DNA of 64,000 bases from Gp6-AA40 sp963818645 (GTDB taxonomy: Bacteria > Acidobacteriota > Vicinamibacteria > Vicinamibacterales > UBA2999), in contig CAWFTF010000026.1 in the NCBI GenBank assembly GCA_963818645.1, positions 6,998 to 70,997 of the forward strand. The letters run 5' to 3'. A program made the translations under genes and the position numbers. Below, one piece after another: positions 55,509 through 64,000 of this stretch (position 1 is its first letter; each line of letters begins with the position of its first letter). The notes beneath the pieces are model-generated. The model worked only from the letters and a program-made list of their open reading frames with translations, was not told the DNA's origin and made no database searches.

Positions 55509-57932
55509 ATGTTTCGACAAGCGGCCAGAACACTCGTCAAGAACGGTGGCGCCACCATCATCGTGGTGCTCACGATCGCCGTGGCCATTGCCGCGACGAC
55601 CGTGATCTACAGCGCGATCGATCTTGTCTGGGGATTCATCCCCATCCTCAATCGCGATCGCCTGGCGTACATCGCGTCAACTGACACGCGCGTCGTGCAG
55701 GCCGAAGGCACAACGTCGAGCGTCGTCTTGCGCAGCCGCGTGTCGATGCCAGATCTTGCCGACTGGTCTGCCCGATCGTCGAGCTTCGAACAGTTCGCTG
55801 CCTTCGAGATCGGATCGGTCACGCTCACGGGCGTAGAGGTGCCGCTGCGGCTCTCGTCCGTCGCTGTGACGTGGAACCTGATTGACGCCTGGGGATTCAC
55901 ACCGATCCTGGGCCGGCCGTTTCGAGCGGAGGACGCGCGTGCGGGCGCGACACCGGTGGCGCTGCTCACGCCTGGATTCTGGCAGCGTCAGTTCTCGTCA
56001 CGACCCACGGCGATCGGGACCAGCGTCATGCTCGACGGCGTCGCGCACACGATCATCGGCGTGCTGCCGCCAGCCGCGAGCGGCGGAGTTCTCAAAGATT
56101 CGGACGTCTTCCTTCCGCTCGTCATCGATCCACTGCGCGGTGAGCGCGGGCGGCGAACGCTTCTCGTCACGGGACGTCTCAAGCCCGGCGTCACGCGCGC
56201 GCAGGCGAACGCTGAAATCGAGGGGATCGCGCGCCAGCTTCGCGACGAACATCCGGACACGAATCGGGCGATTGGGGCGTCCGTGCTTCCGATCGTCGAA
56301 GCCTCGGGGTTCAACGTCCGCATCCTGATTTCGATTCTCGCGCTCATCGCGCTGCTCGTCCTGGTCGTCGCGTGCGCGAACGTCTCGGGCGTTCTCGTCG
56401 CGCAGTCCATCGGCCGCCGGCATGAGCTGGCGGTTCGCGCCGCACTCGGTGCGAGCCGATTCGATCGCATTCGCCAGCTCATGATCGAGAGCACACTCGC
56501 CTCCGCACTCGCGTGCATCATCGGGCTGATGCTGGCGGCGTGGGGCATCTCGGCGCTGCGGTGGCTCGGTGGCGACTCGTTTGGTCTGGCTGCCATCACG
56601 ATGAACTGGCGCGCGGTCCTTGTCGGGGTCGCCGCCGCTTTCTTCGCGCCGCTCGGATTCGGACTGTTGCCCGCTCTCCGCGCATCGACGCCGGATCCGC
56701 AGGAACTCAGGGATGGCGCGCGTGGCGTCGGCCTCGCGCCTCGCGGACGTCGCATGCGCAGCTGGATGGTCGCGCTGCAAGCTGGTGCCGCGATGATTCT
56801 GATGGTGCAGATCGGGCTCCTGGTCCGCACGACGTGGGCACTCAGCGACATCGCTCCCGGATTCGATCCCGCGGGCGTGCTCACGTTCCGCGTCGGACTG
56901 CCTGAATCGCAATACCGCGACGCCGCCGCGATCGAGCAGTTCAGAAATCAACTGCTCTCGCAGATCAGCGCGATTCCAGGCGTCGCATCGGCCGGGGCAA
57001 TCGATCGCCTGCCAGTCGCAGATCCGGAACCGATGGCACGACTGACCGTCGAGGGCGCAGCACCGGTGCCGCTCGAATCGCGTCCGACCATCGCACGCGC
57101 CGCGATCGCAGGCGACTACCTCGCGGCGATGAGGATTCCGCTCAGGCAGGGGCGAACGTTCTCGCGCGCCGAAATGGACGATGCCGCGTCCGTCGCCGTC
57201 GTCAATGAGGAAGCCGCGCGCCGGTTCTGGCCGGGCCGCGACCCGCTCGGTGCACGCCTCGCCCTTGATGCAACGACCGGCCAGGAACGCTGGCTCGAAA
57301 TCGTCGGCGTGATCGGCAACACTCGCAGCGCGGACATCGATCAAGGTCCCCTGCCACAGGTCTTCATCCCGGCGTCGATTCGACCGAGCGGCGAGATGGC
57401 GTTCGTCGTCAAGTCTTCAGGACCCGGCGCGCTCCAGTTCGTGCCCGCGATTCGAACGGCAGTCACACGAATCGATCGAGACCAACCAATCCACGACGTG
57501 GCGTTGATGACGCAGGTGCTGTTCGACGACCTCGCCGGCACGTACGTTCTGGCTGCGCTGCTCACCGCCGTCGGGTTCATCGCGCTCTGCGTGTCGGCGG
57601 CAGGTGTGTATGGGCTTGTGTCCTCTTCCGTCGCTCAGCGTGGCCGGGAGATCGGCGTCCGCATGGCACTCGGCGCTCGTCCGGCTGTGGTCGTTCGAAT
57701 GGTGCTCGCTTCTGGCGCACGCCCCGTTGCCGCCGGCGGTGTCGCGGGACTCATCGCGGCAATCGTGCTCGCCGTCGGCATCGGCCTGTCGGTACCAGGT
57801 GTGGACGCTCGCGATCCCTCGAACTATGTCGCCGTGGCCATCACCATCGCGGCAGTCGCATTCTTCGCCAGCTATCTCCCTGCTCGGCGCGCGGCGCGCA
57901 TCGATCCGTTGCTCGCACTGCGACAGCAGTGA
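55509..57932 (+). CDS. ADOP/MacB-type permease, intact
   Basis: This encodes 807 residues. First helix GATIIVVLTIAVAIAATTVIY, core domain 1 (TPILGRPFRAEDARAG), RRHELAVRAALGASRFDRIRQLMI, core domain 2 (MRIPLRQGRTFSRAEMDDA), then GREIGVRMALGARPAVVVRM, ending IDPLLALRQQ. The N-terminal sequence is close to the partial permease at 63900 (ALRTLVKSPGPSLIITV), so those two belong together as a second subfamily. Followed by the heptamer spacer at 57933. Confidence 0.92.
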   Translation: MFRQAARTLVKNGGATIIVVLTIAVAIAATTVIYSAIDLVWGFIPILNRDRLAYIASTDTRVVQAEGTTSSVVLRSRVSMPDLADWSARSSSFEQFAAFEIGSVTLTGVEVPLRLSSVAVTWNLIDAWGFTPILGRPFRAEDARAGATPVALLTPGFWQRQFSSRPTAIGTSVMLDGVAHTIIGVLPPAASGGVLKDSDVFLPLVIDPLRGERGRRTLLVTGRLKPGVTRAQANAEIEGIARQLRDEHPDTNRAIGASVLPIVEASGFNVRILISILALIALLVLVVACANVSGVLVAQSIGRRHELAVRAALGASRFDRIRQLMIESTLASALACIIGLMLAAWGISALRWLGGDSFGLAAITMNWRAVLVGVAAAFFAPLGFGLLPALRASTPDPQELRDGARGVGLAPRGRRMRSWMVALQAGAAMILMVQIGLLVRTTWALSDIAPGFDPAGVLTFRVGLPESQYRDAAAIEQFRNQLLSQISAIPGVASAGAIDRLPVADPEPMARLTVEGAAPVPLESRPTIARAAIAGDYLAAMRIPLRQGRTFSRAEMDDAASVAVVNEEAARRFWPGRDPLGARLALDATTGQERWLEIVGVIGNTRSADIDQGPLPQVFIPASIRPSGEMAFVVKSSGPGALQFVPAIRTAVTRIDRDQPIHDVALMTQVLFDDLAGTYVLAALLTAVGFIALCVSAAGVYGLVSSSVAQRGREIGVRMALGARPAVVVRMVLASGARPVAAGGVAGLIAAIVLAVGIGLSVPGVDARDPSNYVAVAITIAAVAFFASYLPARRAARIDPLLALRQQ

Positions 57933-58079
57933 GAGCAATGGTGATTTGGGATTGTTGATTGTTGATTCGTTGTTGATTGGAGATTGTTGAATGGTGATTT
58001 GCGACAACCGCCTGGTCAATCAGCAATCCACAATCAACAATCATCAACGATTCAACAATCACAGATCGTGAGATCAACA
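57933..58079. repeat. Heptamer-word inverted repeat, word TGATTGT (copy 2 of 4)
   Basis: Left arm: TGATTTG, GGATTGT, TGATTGT, TGATTCG, TTGTTGA, TTGGAGA, TTGTTGA. Right arm: TCAATCA, GCAATCC, ACAATCA, ACAATCA, TCAACGA. The 27-base block 57964-57990 is identical at 60589-60615 and 63229-63255. The right arm ends in GATCAACAATG, whose ATG is the start codon of the next permease. Confidence 0.88.
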
Positions 58080-60558
58080 ATGGTCGAGAGTGTCCTGCAG
58101 GATCTGAAGCACGGCGCGCGAATGCTCGTGAAGAATCCGGGCTTCTCGTTGGTCGCGATCGTGTCAATCGCCATTGGCGTCGGCGCCAATGCTGCGATGT
58201 TCAGCGTCGCGGACACGCTGGTGCTGCGTCCTCTCACCGTGCCGCGAGCCAGCGAGATCGTGACGGTGGCTGCCGTCGTGCCACGTGCCGGCTTCACCCC
58301 GCCGCAGAGTACGGCGCTGTCGTATCCCGACTTCATCGACGTTCGCGACCAGGCGCAGAGCTTTGCGAGCCTCGTCGCCTATCGGCTCGTCGTTGCGACG
58401 TTTGCCGCCCGGCCAGACGATGTTGCACGCCGGGCATTCGGGATGGCGGTGAGCGGCAACCTGTTCGACACGCTCGGTGTCCAGCCAGCAATGGGCAGGA
58501 CATTCGGGATCGACGAGGACCGTCCTGGCCGCGATCCAGTCGTCGTGCTCGACCATGAGACGTGGGTCCGCGAATTTGCCGGCGACCGCGCGGTACTCGG
58601 TCGGCCGATTCGTATTGGCGGACTCGACATGACGGTCATCGGCGTCATGCCGAGTGGATTCTCGGGTCCCGACCAGTTCGTCCTGCCTGCGCTACTACAT
58701 CCCAATGGCGACGCTGCCTCGCCTCCAGAGCCTTCCGTCTGACGAGCTTACGCGTCGCGACGTCAGGAACCTCGCGGTCAAAGGCTTCCTCGAGCCGGGC
58801 ATCTCTGTCGCACGAGCCAGCGAAGAAGTGGCTGTCATCGGCGATCGCCTGCGGTCAACCTATCCGGACACGAATCGCAATCAAGGGCTCGCCGTGCAGA
58901 CCGAGTTCGACGCGCGCGTGAGCGCACGACCTCAGCTGGCGGTGATCGCGGCGATGTTGATTACGCTCGCGCTCGTCGTGCTGTGCGTCGCGTGCGCCAA
59001 CGTGGCCGGCCTTCTCAGCAGCCGTGCGCCAGCGCGCGCACGAGAGATGGCACTCAGGCTGGCGATCGGCGCCGGACGAACACGCCTTGTTCGTCAGCTC
59101 GTGGTCGAGAGCCTTCTCGTCGCGGCCGTCGGCGGCGCAATTGGACTTCTCGTCGGCAACGGCGTGATCGCCATGTTCGCAAGGCTCGATCTGCCAACTG
59201 ACGTTCCGCTGAAGCTTGCTTTCGAGATCGACGAGCGCGTGCTCGTGTTCGGCATGGCCATCGCGGCGATCAGCTCGCTCGCATCCGGTCTCGCGCCGGC
59301 CTGGCAATCGACCCGTGTGGACCTGGTGAGCACACTGAAGAATCAGGCTGCGGCCGATCCCCGACGATCGCGACTCTGGGGTCGCAACCTGCTGGTCTCA
59401 GGACAGGTTGCGCTGTCGCTCGTGCTCCTCACGATCGCCGTGTTCCTCTATCGAGGTTTCGCCGTGGAGTTCGGTCGTGGCCCTGGCTACCGGCTCGATC
59501 ACGTGCTGCTCGCCTCGTTCGATCCCGACCTTGCCAGCTACGACGCCGCGCGCGCCGAACGCTTCTACCGTGAGCTGAAAGACAAGACGCGCGCACTTGC
59601 CGGCGTGCGGTCGGTCGCACTCACGTCGTCGGTGCCCATGGACGGCATCAGCGTCGAGAACAGTGCCGTCGTTCCTGAAGGTGTGGTCCTGCCGTCGGGG
59701 ACCACGTTCGTTCGCGTCCGCTCGGCACACGTGGATGAAGGCTATTTCGACACGCTCGACATCTCGATCCGCAACGGCCGCGCGTTTCGCGCGACCGATG
59801 ATGCGGATGCACCGCGTGTGGCGATCGTCAACGAGACGTTCGCGTCGAGGTATTGGCCCGGTGCCAATGCTGTTGGAAAGCGCTTTCAACTGATCGACGG
59901 TGACCGGCCATGGGTGGAGGTCGTCGGTGTCGCGGCCACGCACAAGTACAGGGCTCTGTCAGAGGCCGCAACCGAGTTCGTCTATTACCCGTGGGCGCAG
60001 GATCCAGCTGACGACACGACCATGCTCGTCGAGACGAGCGGCGATCCTGCCGCGACGGCGCCACCGCTGCGCGCCGTGGTTCGAGCCATCGACTCGAACA
60101 TGCCCGTGCTCAGTGTGCGGACGATGGAGGACTTCTTCCGGGCGAGCAGCGTGACGTTTACATCAGTGATCGTGCGGGTGGTCTTCGGCATGGGATCGAT
60201 GGGACTGACGCTTGCGATGATCGGCCTCTATGGCCTCGTCGCGTATTCCGTCAGCCGCCGAACGCGTGAGATTGGTATTCGCGTGGCGGTCGGCGCCAAT
60301 CCCCATTCGGTACTGGCGATGGTCCTGCGTCATGGAGCACTGCTCTCCTTCAGCGGGACGGTGATGGGTCTGCTTGGAAGCGTGGCCACGAGAGGAGCGC
60401 TGCGCGCGGTGTTCCCGTTCGAGGACGCCGGCAACCTCGATTTGAGCACCTACCTCATCGTGGTACCAGCCCTTCTCGCTATCACCCTGACCGCGGCGTA
60501 TATCCCCGCACGACGGGCCTCACGAATCGATCCGCTCATGGCGTTGCGACAGGAATAG
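58080..60558 (+). CDS. ADOP/MacB-type permease (frame restored)
   Basis: This encodes 825 residues after removing one base. ATG at 58080 lies at the end of the repeat arm. First helix GFSLVAIVSIAIGVGANAAMF, core domain 1, AREMALRLAIGAGRTRLVRQLV, core domain 2 (FDTLDISIRNGRAFRATDDAD), REIGIRVAVGANPHSVLAM, ending IDPLMALRQE. The break is at about 58692 (coding CTGCCTGCG-C-TACTAC), where dropping the C joins FVLPA to YYIPMATLP. It is a paralog of the genes at 47680 and 60711. Confidence 0.88.
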
Positions 60559-60710
60559 AACAATGGTGATTTGTGATCGTGGATTTTCGATTCGTTGTTG
60601 ATTGGAGATTGTTGATTGGTGACTTATCGACGATTGAATCCACCAACAAATCAACGATCTGAAATCGTCAATCAACAAGGAATCAACAATCAAAGATCGT
60701 GAGATCAACA
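60559..60710. repeat. Heptamer-word inverted repeat, word TGATTGT (copy 3 of 4)
   Basis: This has the same plan as the copy at 57933. It starts with CAATGGTGATTTGTGAT, carries the shared 27-base block at 60589-60615, and ends with the right arm AAGATCGTGAGATCAACA at 60694-60710 (in part) before the ATG of the next permease. The two copies agree in both arms but differ in the loop. Confidence 0.88.
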
Positions 60711-63195
60711 ATGATTGAAGGCATCGTTCAAGACCTACGCCATGGGGCGCGGATGCTCGTGAAGAACCCCGGCTTCACGCTGATCGCGATCGCGTCGATC
60801 GCGATTGGAGTCGGCGCCAATGCGGCCATGTTCAGTCTGGCCGACGGCCTCGTCCTGCGGCCGCTGCCTGTGCCCCGTGCAGACCAGGTCGTCAGCGTGA
60901 GCGCCACGGCGCCGCGGGCGAACGAAGCGTTCTTCCTCACCACCAACCGTCTCTCGCATCTCGACTACACCGATCTGCGAGATCGCGCACAAAGCTTCTC
61001 CGGTCTGGCCGCGTATACCGTCAGCTTCGCGAGCTTCGCAACGGGGCGCGATCAAGCCGCGCAGAGCAAGCTGGGACTTGCCGTGAGCGGCAACTTCTTC
61101 GATGTGCTCGAACTGCAGCCCGCGCTCGGTCGCGCCATTCGCCCAGACGAGGACCGTGTGCCTGGAAGAGACGCGGTCGTTGTGCTCGCGTACAGCACCT
61201 GGGCCGAGCAGTTCGGATCCGATCCGGGCGTCGTCGGGCGGCAGGTCCGCCTCGGTGGTCTCGACTTCACCGTCGTCGGCGTCGCGCCGGAGAGTTTCAC
61301 CGGCATGCATCTGGTTCTCCCGCCGGCGTTCATCATTCCCATCGCGATGCAGTCGACGCTCGCAGGCGCTGTACCTGCGACGCTTCTCGAACAGCGCAAC
61401 TTCCGCTATCTCGAGGTTCGGGGGCGCATCAAGTCCGGTGTGTCGCTCGAGCAGGCGCGGCAGGAGGTCGCTTCGATCGCGCGCGGCCTGGAGCAAACGT
61501 ATCCGGATACGAACCGAAACTTCGGAATGCTGGTGAGGACGGCATTCGAGGCGCGGCTCGACGAGCGTGGCGCATCGGCACCGAGCGCCTTCATGCTCAT
61601 GACGCTCGCATTCGCCGTCCTGCTGGTGGCGTGCGCCAACGTGGCCGGCCTGCTCATGAGCCGGGCACCTGCGCGCGAGAAAGAGATGGCGCTTCGACTG
61701 GCGATTGGAGGCGCTCGCTGGCGCATCACCCGGCAGGTGATCACCGAGAGCGTTCTGCTCGCGGCAGGCGGAGGGGCACTCGGGCTCGCCATGGGATACG
61801 GCGGTGTGATGCTCTTGCGCCGGCTGCCGATCATCAGCGACATCGGTGTTCGTCTGACGTTCGACCTCGATCACCGCGCCATCGCCGTGGGTCTGGTGCT
61901 CGCCGCGGCGAGCGCGCTCCTCTCCAGCCTGGTACCGGCATGGCGCGCAAGCCACGCGACCAACCTCGCGCTCACGCTGCGGTCGGGAACGTCACACGCC
62001 CAGCGCCTCTCCGGGCTCTGGGGCCGCAACGGGCTCGTCACCGCACAGGTCGCACTCGCTCTCGTGCTCCTGACCGTGACCGTGTATCTCGGCCGAGCGT
62101 TTCGAGCAGAGCTCAGTGAGCCTGGATTTCGGACGGAGGGTATGCTGCTTGCGGGCTTCGACCCTCGGCTGGCTGGCTACGATAGCGCGCGCACCGAAGC
62201 GTTCTATCGACAACTCAGTGAGCGCGTGAAGGCACTGCCCGGTGTCACGTCAGTGGGGATGACCTCGATCGTTCCGCTGAACCAGGACAACCGCGAGCCG
62301 CTGACGATCGTGCCGGAGGGCTTTCAACTCCCGCGCGACACGAACAGCCTGACGATCCTCTCGGCGCGCATCGACGAGGGCTACCTCGCGACGATGGGGA
62401 TTCCCCTCGTCATGGGCCGCGGATTCGCGTCGAGTGACACGACCGACACGCCGCGTGTCGTCCTGATCAACCGGGCGATGGCGGCGCGCTACTGGCCCGA
62501 ACAGAATCCGATCGGTAAGCGTGTCCGACTGATTGATCGCCAGAATCAGCCGTGGGCGGAAGTCGTCGGCGTTACAGCGGACAACAAGTACAACTGGATC
62601 GGTGAGGGGCCGACGCCGTGGCTCTATCTGCCACAGACGCAGGATGTGGGATCACGAAGCACGCTGCTCGTGGCATCACCGGGCGCGGCGGTTGCGCTTG
62701 CCGGGCCGGTTCGCGACATCGTCAAGGACATCGATCCCAACATGCCGATCTCCAGCGTGCGGACGATGGAAGACTTCTACTACGGGAACGCGTCTGGCAC
62801 TCGTGTACGCGCTGACCAGCGTCGTCGGCACGATGGGACTTCTCGGACTCTCACTCGCGCTTGTCGGGCTCTATGGCCTCGTCGCCTACTCGGCGGCACG
62901 ACGGACGAGAGAGATCGGCATCCGGATGGCGATCGGCGCGCCATCCGCCTCGGTGCTTCGCATGGTCCTCCGTCATGGCTTCGCGCTCGCGACCGCAGGC
63001 GTCGTCGCCGGAGTGATTGGCAGCGTGGCCGTGGGAGGACTCATCCGGAGCGTCTTCCCGAACGCCGGGTTGATCGACTTCACCACGTACCTGCTGGTGG
63101 TGCCCGTGCTCGTCGCAATCACGATGCTCGCCGCCTGGGTGCCAGCGCGTCGCGCGGCACGGATCGATCCGCTGGTCGCGTTGCGGCAGGAATAA
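60711..63195 (+). CDS. ADOP/MacB-type permease (frame restored)
   Basis: This encodes 827 residues after removing one base. First helix GFTLIAIASIAIGVGANAAMF, core domain 1 (LELQPALGRAIRPDEDRVPG), EKEMALRLAIGGARWRITRQVI, core domain 2 (MGIPLVMGRGFASSDTTDT), REIGIRMAIGAPSASVLRM, ending IDPLVALRQE. The break at 62793 has coding AACGCG-T-CTGGCA; dropping the T joins FYYGNA to LALVYALTSVVG. It is a paralog of 47680 and 58080, with shared spacers on both sides. Confidence 0.88.
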
Positions 63196-63340
63196 ACAAC
63201 ATTGATGATTGGGCGATTGTTGATTGTTGATTCGTTGTTGATTGGAGATTGTTGATTAGCGATTGCCGTCAACTCAGCGCCAGGCGAATCAACAATCGAT
63301 AATCAACAATCACCAACGAATCAAAATCAAGATCGTGAAA
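63196..63340. repeat. Heptamer-word inverted repeat, word TGATTGT (copy 4 of 4)
   Basis: This follows the third permease of the group, with the shared 27-base block at 63229-63255. The right arm (63289-63340) has AATCAACAATCGATAATC-type words. Here no permease follows. The arm abuts the convergent decarboxylase-like gene, and its end (to about 63350) encodes the last residues of that protein. Confidence 0.85.
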
Positions 63341-63700
63341 TCAACAATCACGATTTCGCTCCGCAGTCTTGGCCGTGTAGGCATCCATGACTCGCGCGGA
63401 GTAGACGAGGCTCGCCCCCGCATTCACGGTGATCGCGACACTCAGCGCCGCGACGATCTCCTCGCGCGTGGCGCCTTGCTTGATCGCCGCGTCCGTGTGG
63501 ATGGTGATGCAGCCATCGCACTGCCTGGTCACCGACACTGCGAGCGCGATGAGCTCGCGCGTCTTGCCATCGAGCACGCCGGATTTCGAGCCCGCGTCCG
63601 CAAGTCCGCGATAGCCACGGATCGTGTCCGGGCTGATCCGTCCGATCTGCGCGATGGTGGTTCCAAGCTGGCGCTGATAGTCGTTCCAATCGAGCATCAT
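63341..63700 (-). CDS. Carboxymuconolactone decarboxylase/AhpD-like protein
   Basis: This encodes 119 residues. ATG at 63700 (or 63697) follows GAGGTG; the open frame reaches further upstream only as non-coding sequence. All-helical CMD fold: GYRGLADAGSKSGVLDGK, TRELIALAVSVTRQCDGCI with the redox CxxC pair (CDGC), HTDAAIKQGATREEIVAAL, YSARVMDAY. This CxxC placement fits AhpD-like disulfide reductases or uncharacterised CMD proteins. The C-terminus NRDC comes from the adjoining repeat arm. It has no evident link with the permeases. Confidence 0.88.
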   Translation of the reverse strand: MMLDWNDYQRQLGTTIAQIGRISPDTIRGYRGLADAGSKSGVLDGKTRELIALAVSVTRQCDGCITIHTDAAIKQGATREEIVAALSVAITVNAGASLVYSARVMDAYTAKTAERNRDC

Positions 63701-63899
63701 CACGATCACCTCGTCCCTGTGCGGCGAACAGGCTCGCGTCGCAGTCGTAGCGTACCCCGCCGGCTGTGCGCCATCGAACGTAGCGTCCCATGAGCGGACG
63801 GCGATCGCATCGCTGACGACCTCAATCGACAGAAAACCCAGCAAAACCAGCGACACCGGTGACCACTTCTGGCATGGGCTTTGACCCTGCAGACTCGTC

Positions 63900-64000
63900 G
63901 TGCCCCCTCTCCGCTACGCGCTCAGAACGCTGGTCAAGTCGCCCGGGCCGTCCCTCATCATCACGGTCACGCTGGCGATCGCCATCGGCGCTACCACGAT
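63900..64000 (+). CDS. ADOP/MacB-type permease, N-terminal fragment (cut by window edge)
   Basis: From a GTG at 63900 the frame reads PLRYALRTLVKSPGPSLIIT and continues into VTLAIAIGATT, a typical first helix, open to the window end. Only 33 residues are visible. The start of the 55509 permease (AARTLVKNGGATIIVVLTIA) is its closest relative here. The GTG start has a weak ribosome site; an earlier start is not in frame. Confidence 0.75.
   Translation, partial: MPPLRYALRTLVKSPGPSLIITVTLAIAIGATT

Noticed and set aside
2594..63195. Calling the broken genes pseudogenes
   Set aside because: The same type of break hits rpmI, pheS and pheT, which cannot be lost, and all domains remain conserved on both sides of each break.
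38201..64000. Genomic island or transposon carrying the permeases
   Set aside because: No integrase, transposase, terminal repeats or att site; base composition looks the same as the rest. The copies are better explained by local duplication.

Overview
The window is a stretch of GC-rich chromosomal DNA. It most resembles an Acidobacteriota genome of the Vicinamibacteria type (inference). The strongest hints are seven MacB/FtsX-type 'duplicated orphan' permeases plus the start of an eighth, a PadR regulator fused in an operon to one of them, a TonB receptor with a carboxypeptidase-regulatory N-terminus, a beta-propeller hybrid sensor kinase, and secreted proteins of acidobacterial style. The thrS-infC-rpmI-rplT-pheS-pheT core is ordinary vertical DNA. 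I see no phage, insertion sequence or CRISPR.

Layout. 1-9.4 kb: the tail of a cupin protein, a secreted protein of unknown function, then a minus-strand set made of a TonB receptor followed by a Tat-exported phosphotriesterase-like hydrolase, and a separate minus-strand propeller kinase/LuxR regulator pair. 9.5-13.5 kb: envelope and division functions (mltG, ruvX, an EnvC-like LytM protein and an S41 protease-like protein; the last two have lost their catalytic residues). 13.5-22.8 kb: tRNA-Val(GAC), thrS, infC (rare ATC start), rpmI, rplT, pheS, pheT, a ZapB-like protein, zapA, a 6S RNA with a clear sigma-70 promoter, thiL and a 3D-domain protein. 22.8-26.4 kb: a heterodimeric ABC exporter. 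26.5-34.9 kb: an outer-membrane protein, a four-gene overlapping envelope operon (coiled-coil/RodZ-like/NTF2-like fusion, GAF protein, Slt-type transglycosylase, methyltransferase), a response regulator and a small M48-like metalloprotease. 35-38.2 kb: two paralogous small exported proteins and a three-gene partner-switch/two-component operon. 38.2-64 kb: the permease region, with PadR, a receiver-PP2C phosphatase, an HlyD adaptor and a MacB-type ATPase that probably serve the orphan permeases.

Two window-wide patterns stand out. First, at least 14 genes carry a single extra base that shifts the frame (15 sites), including essential rpmI (twice), pheS, pheT and thiL. Every shift found is a +1 insertion and none is a deletion. 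Insertion-biased consensus error is the likeliest cause, so these genes are annotated as one CDS across the shift rather than as pseudogenes. Second, many spacers are built of degenerate 7-base words, usually in two complementary arms. The word differs from place to place (AACTCCC, CAATGCN, ACCACCA, CTTTGCC, TGATTGT). Among the permease paralogs the spacer appears to have been copied together with the gene.
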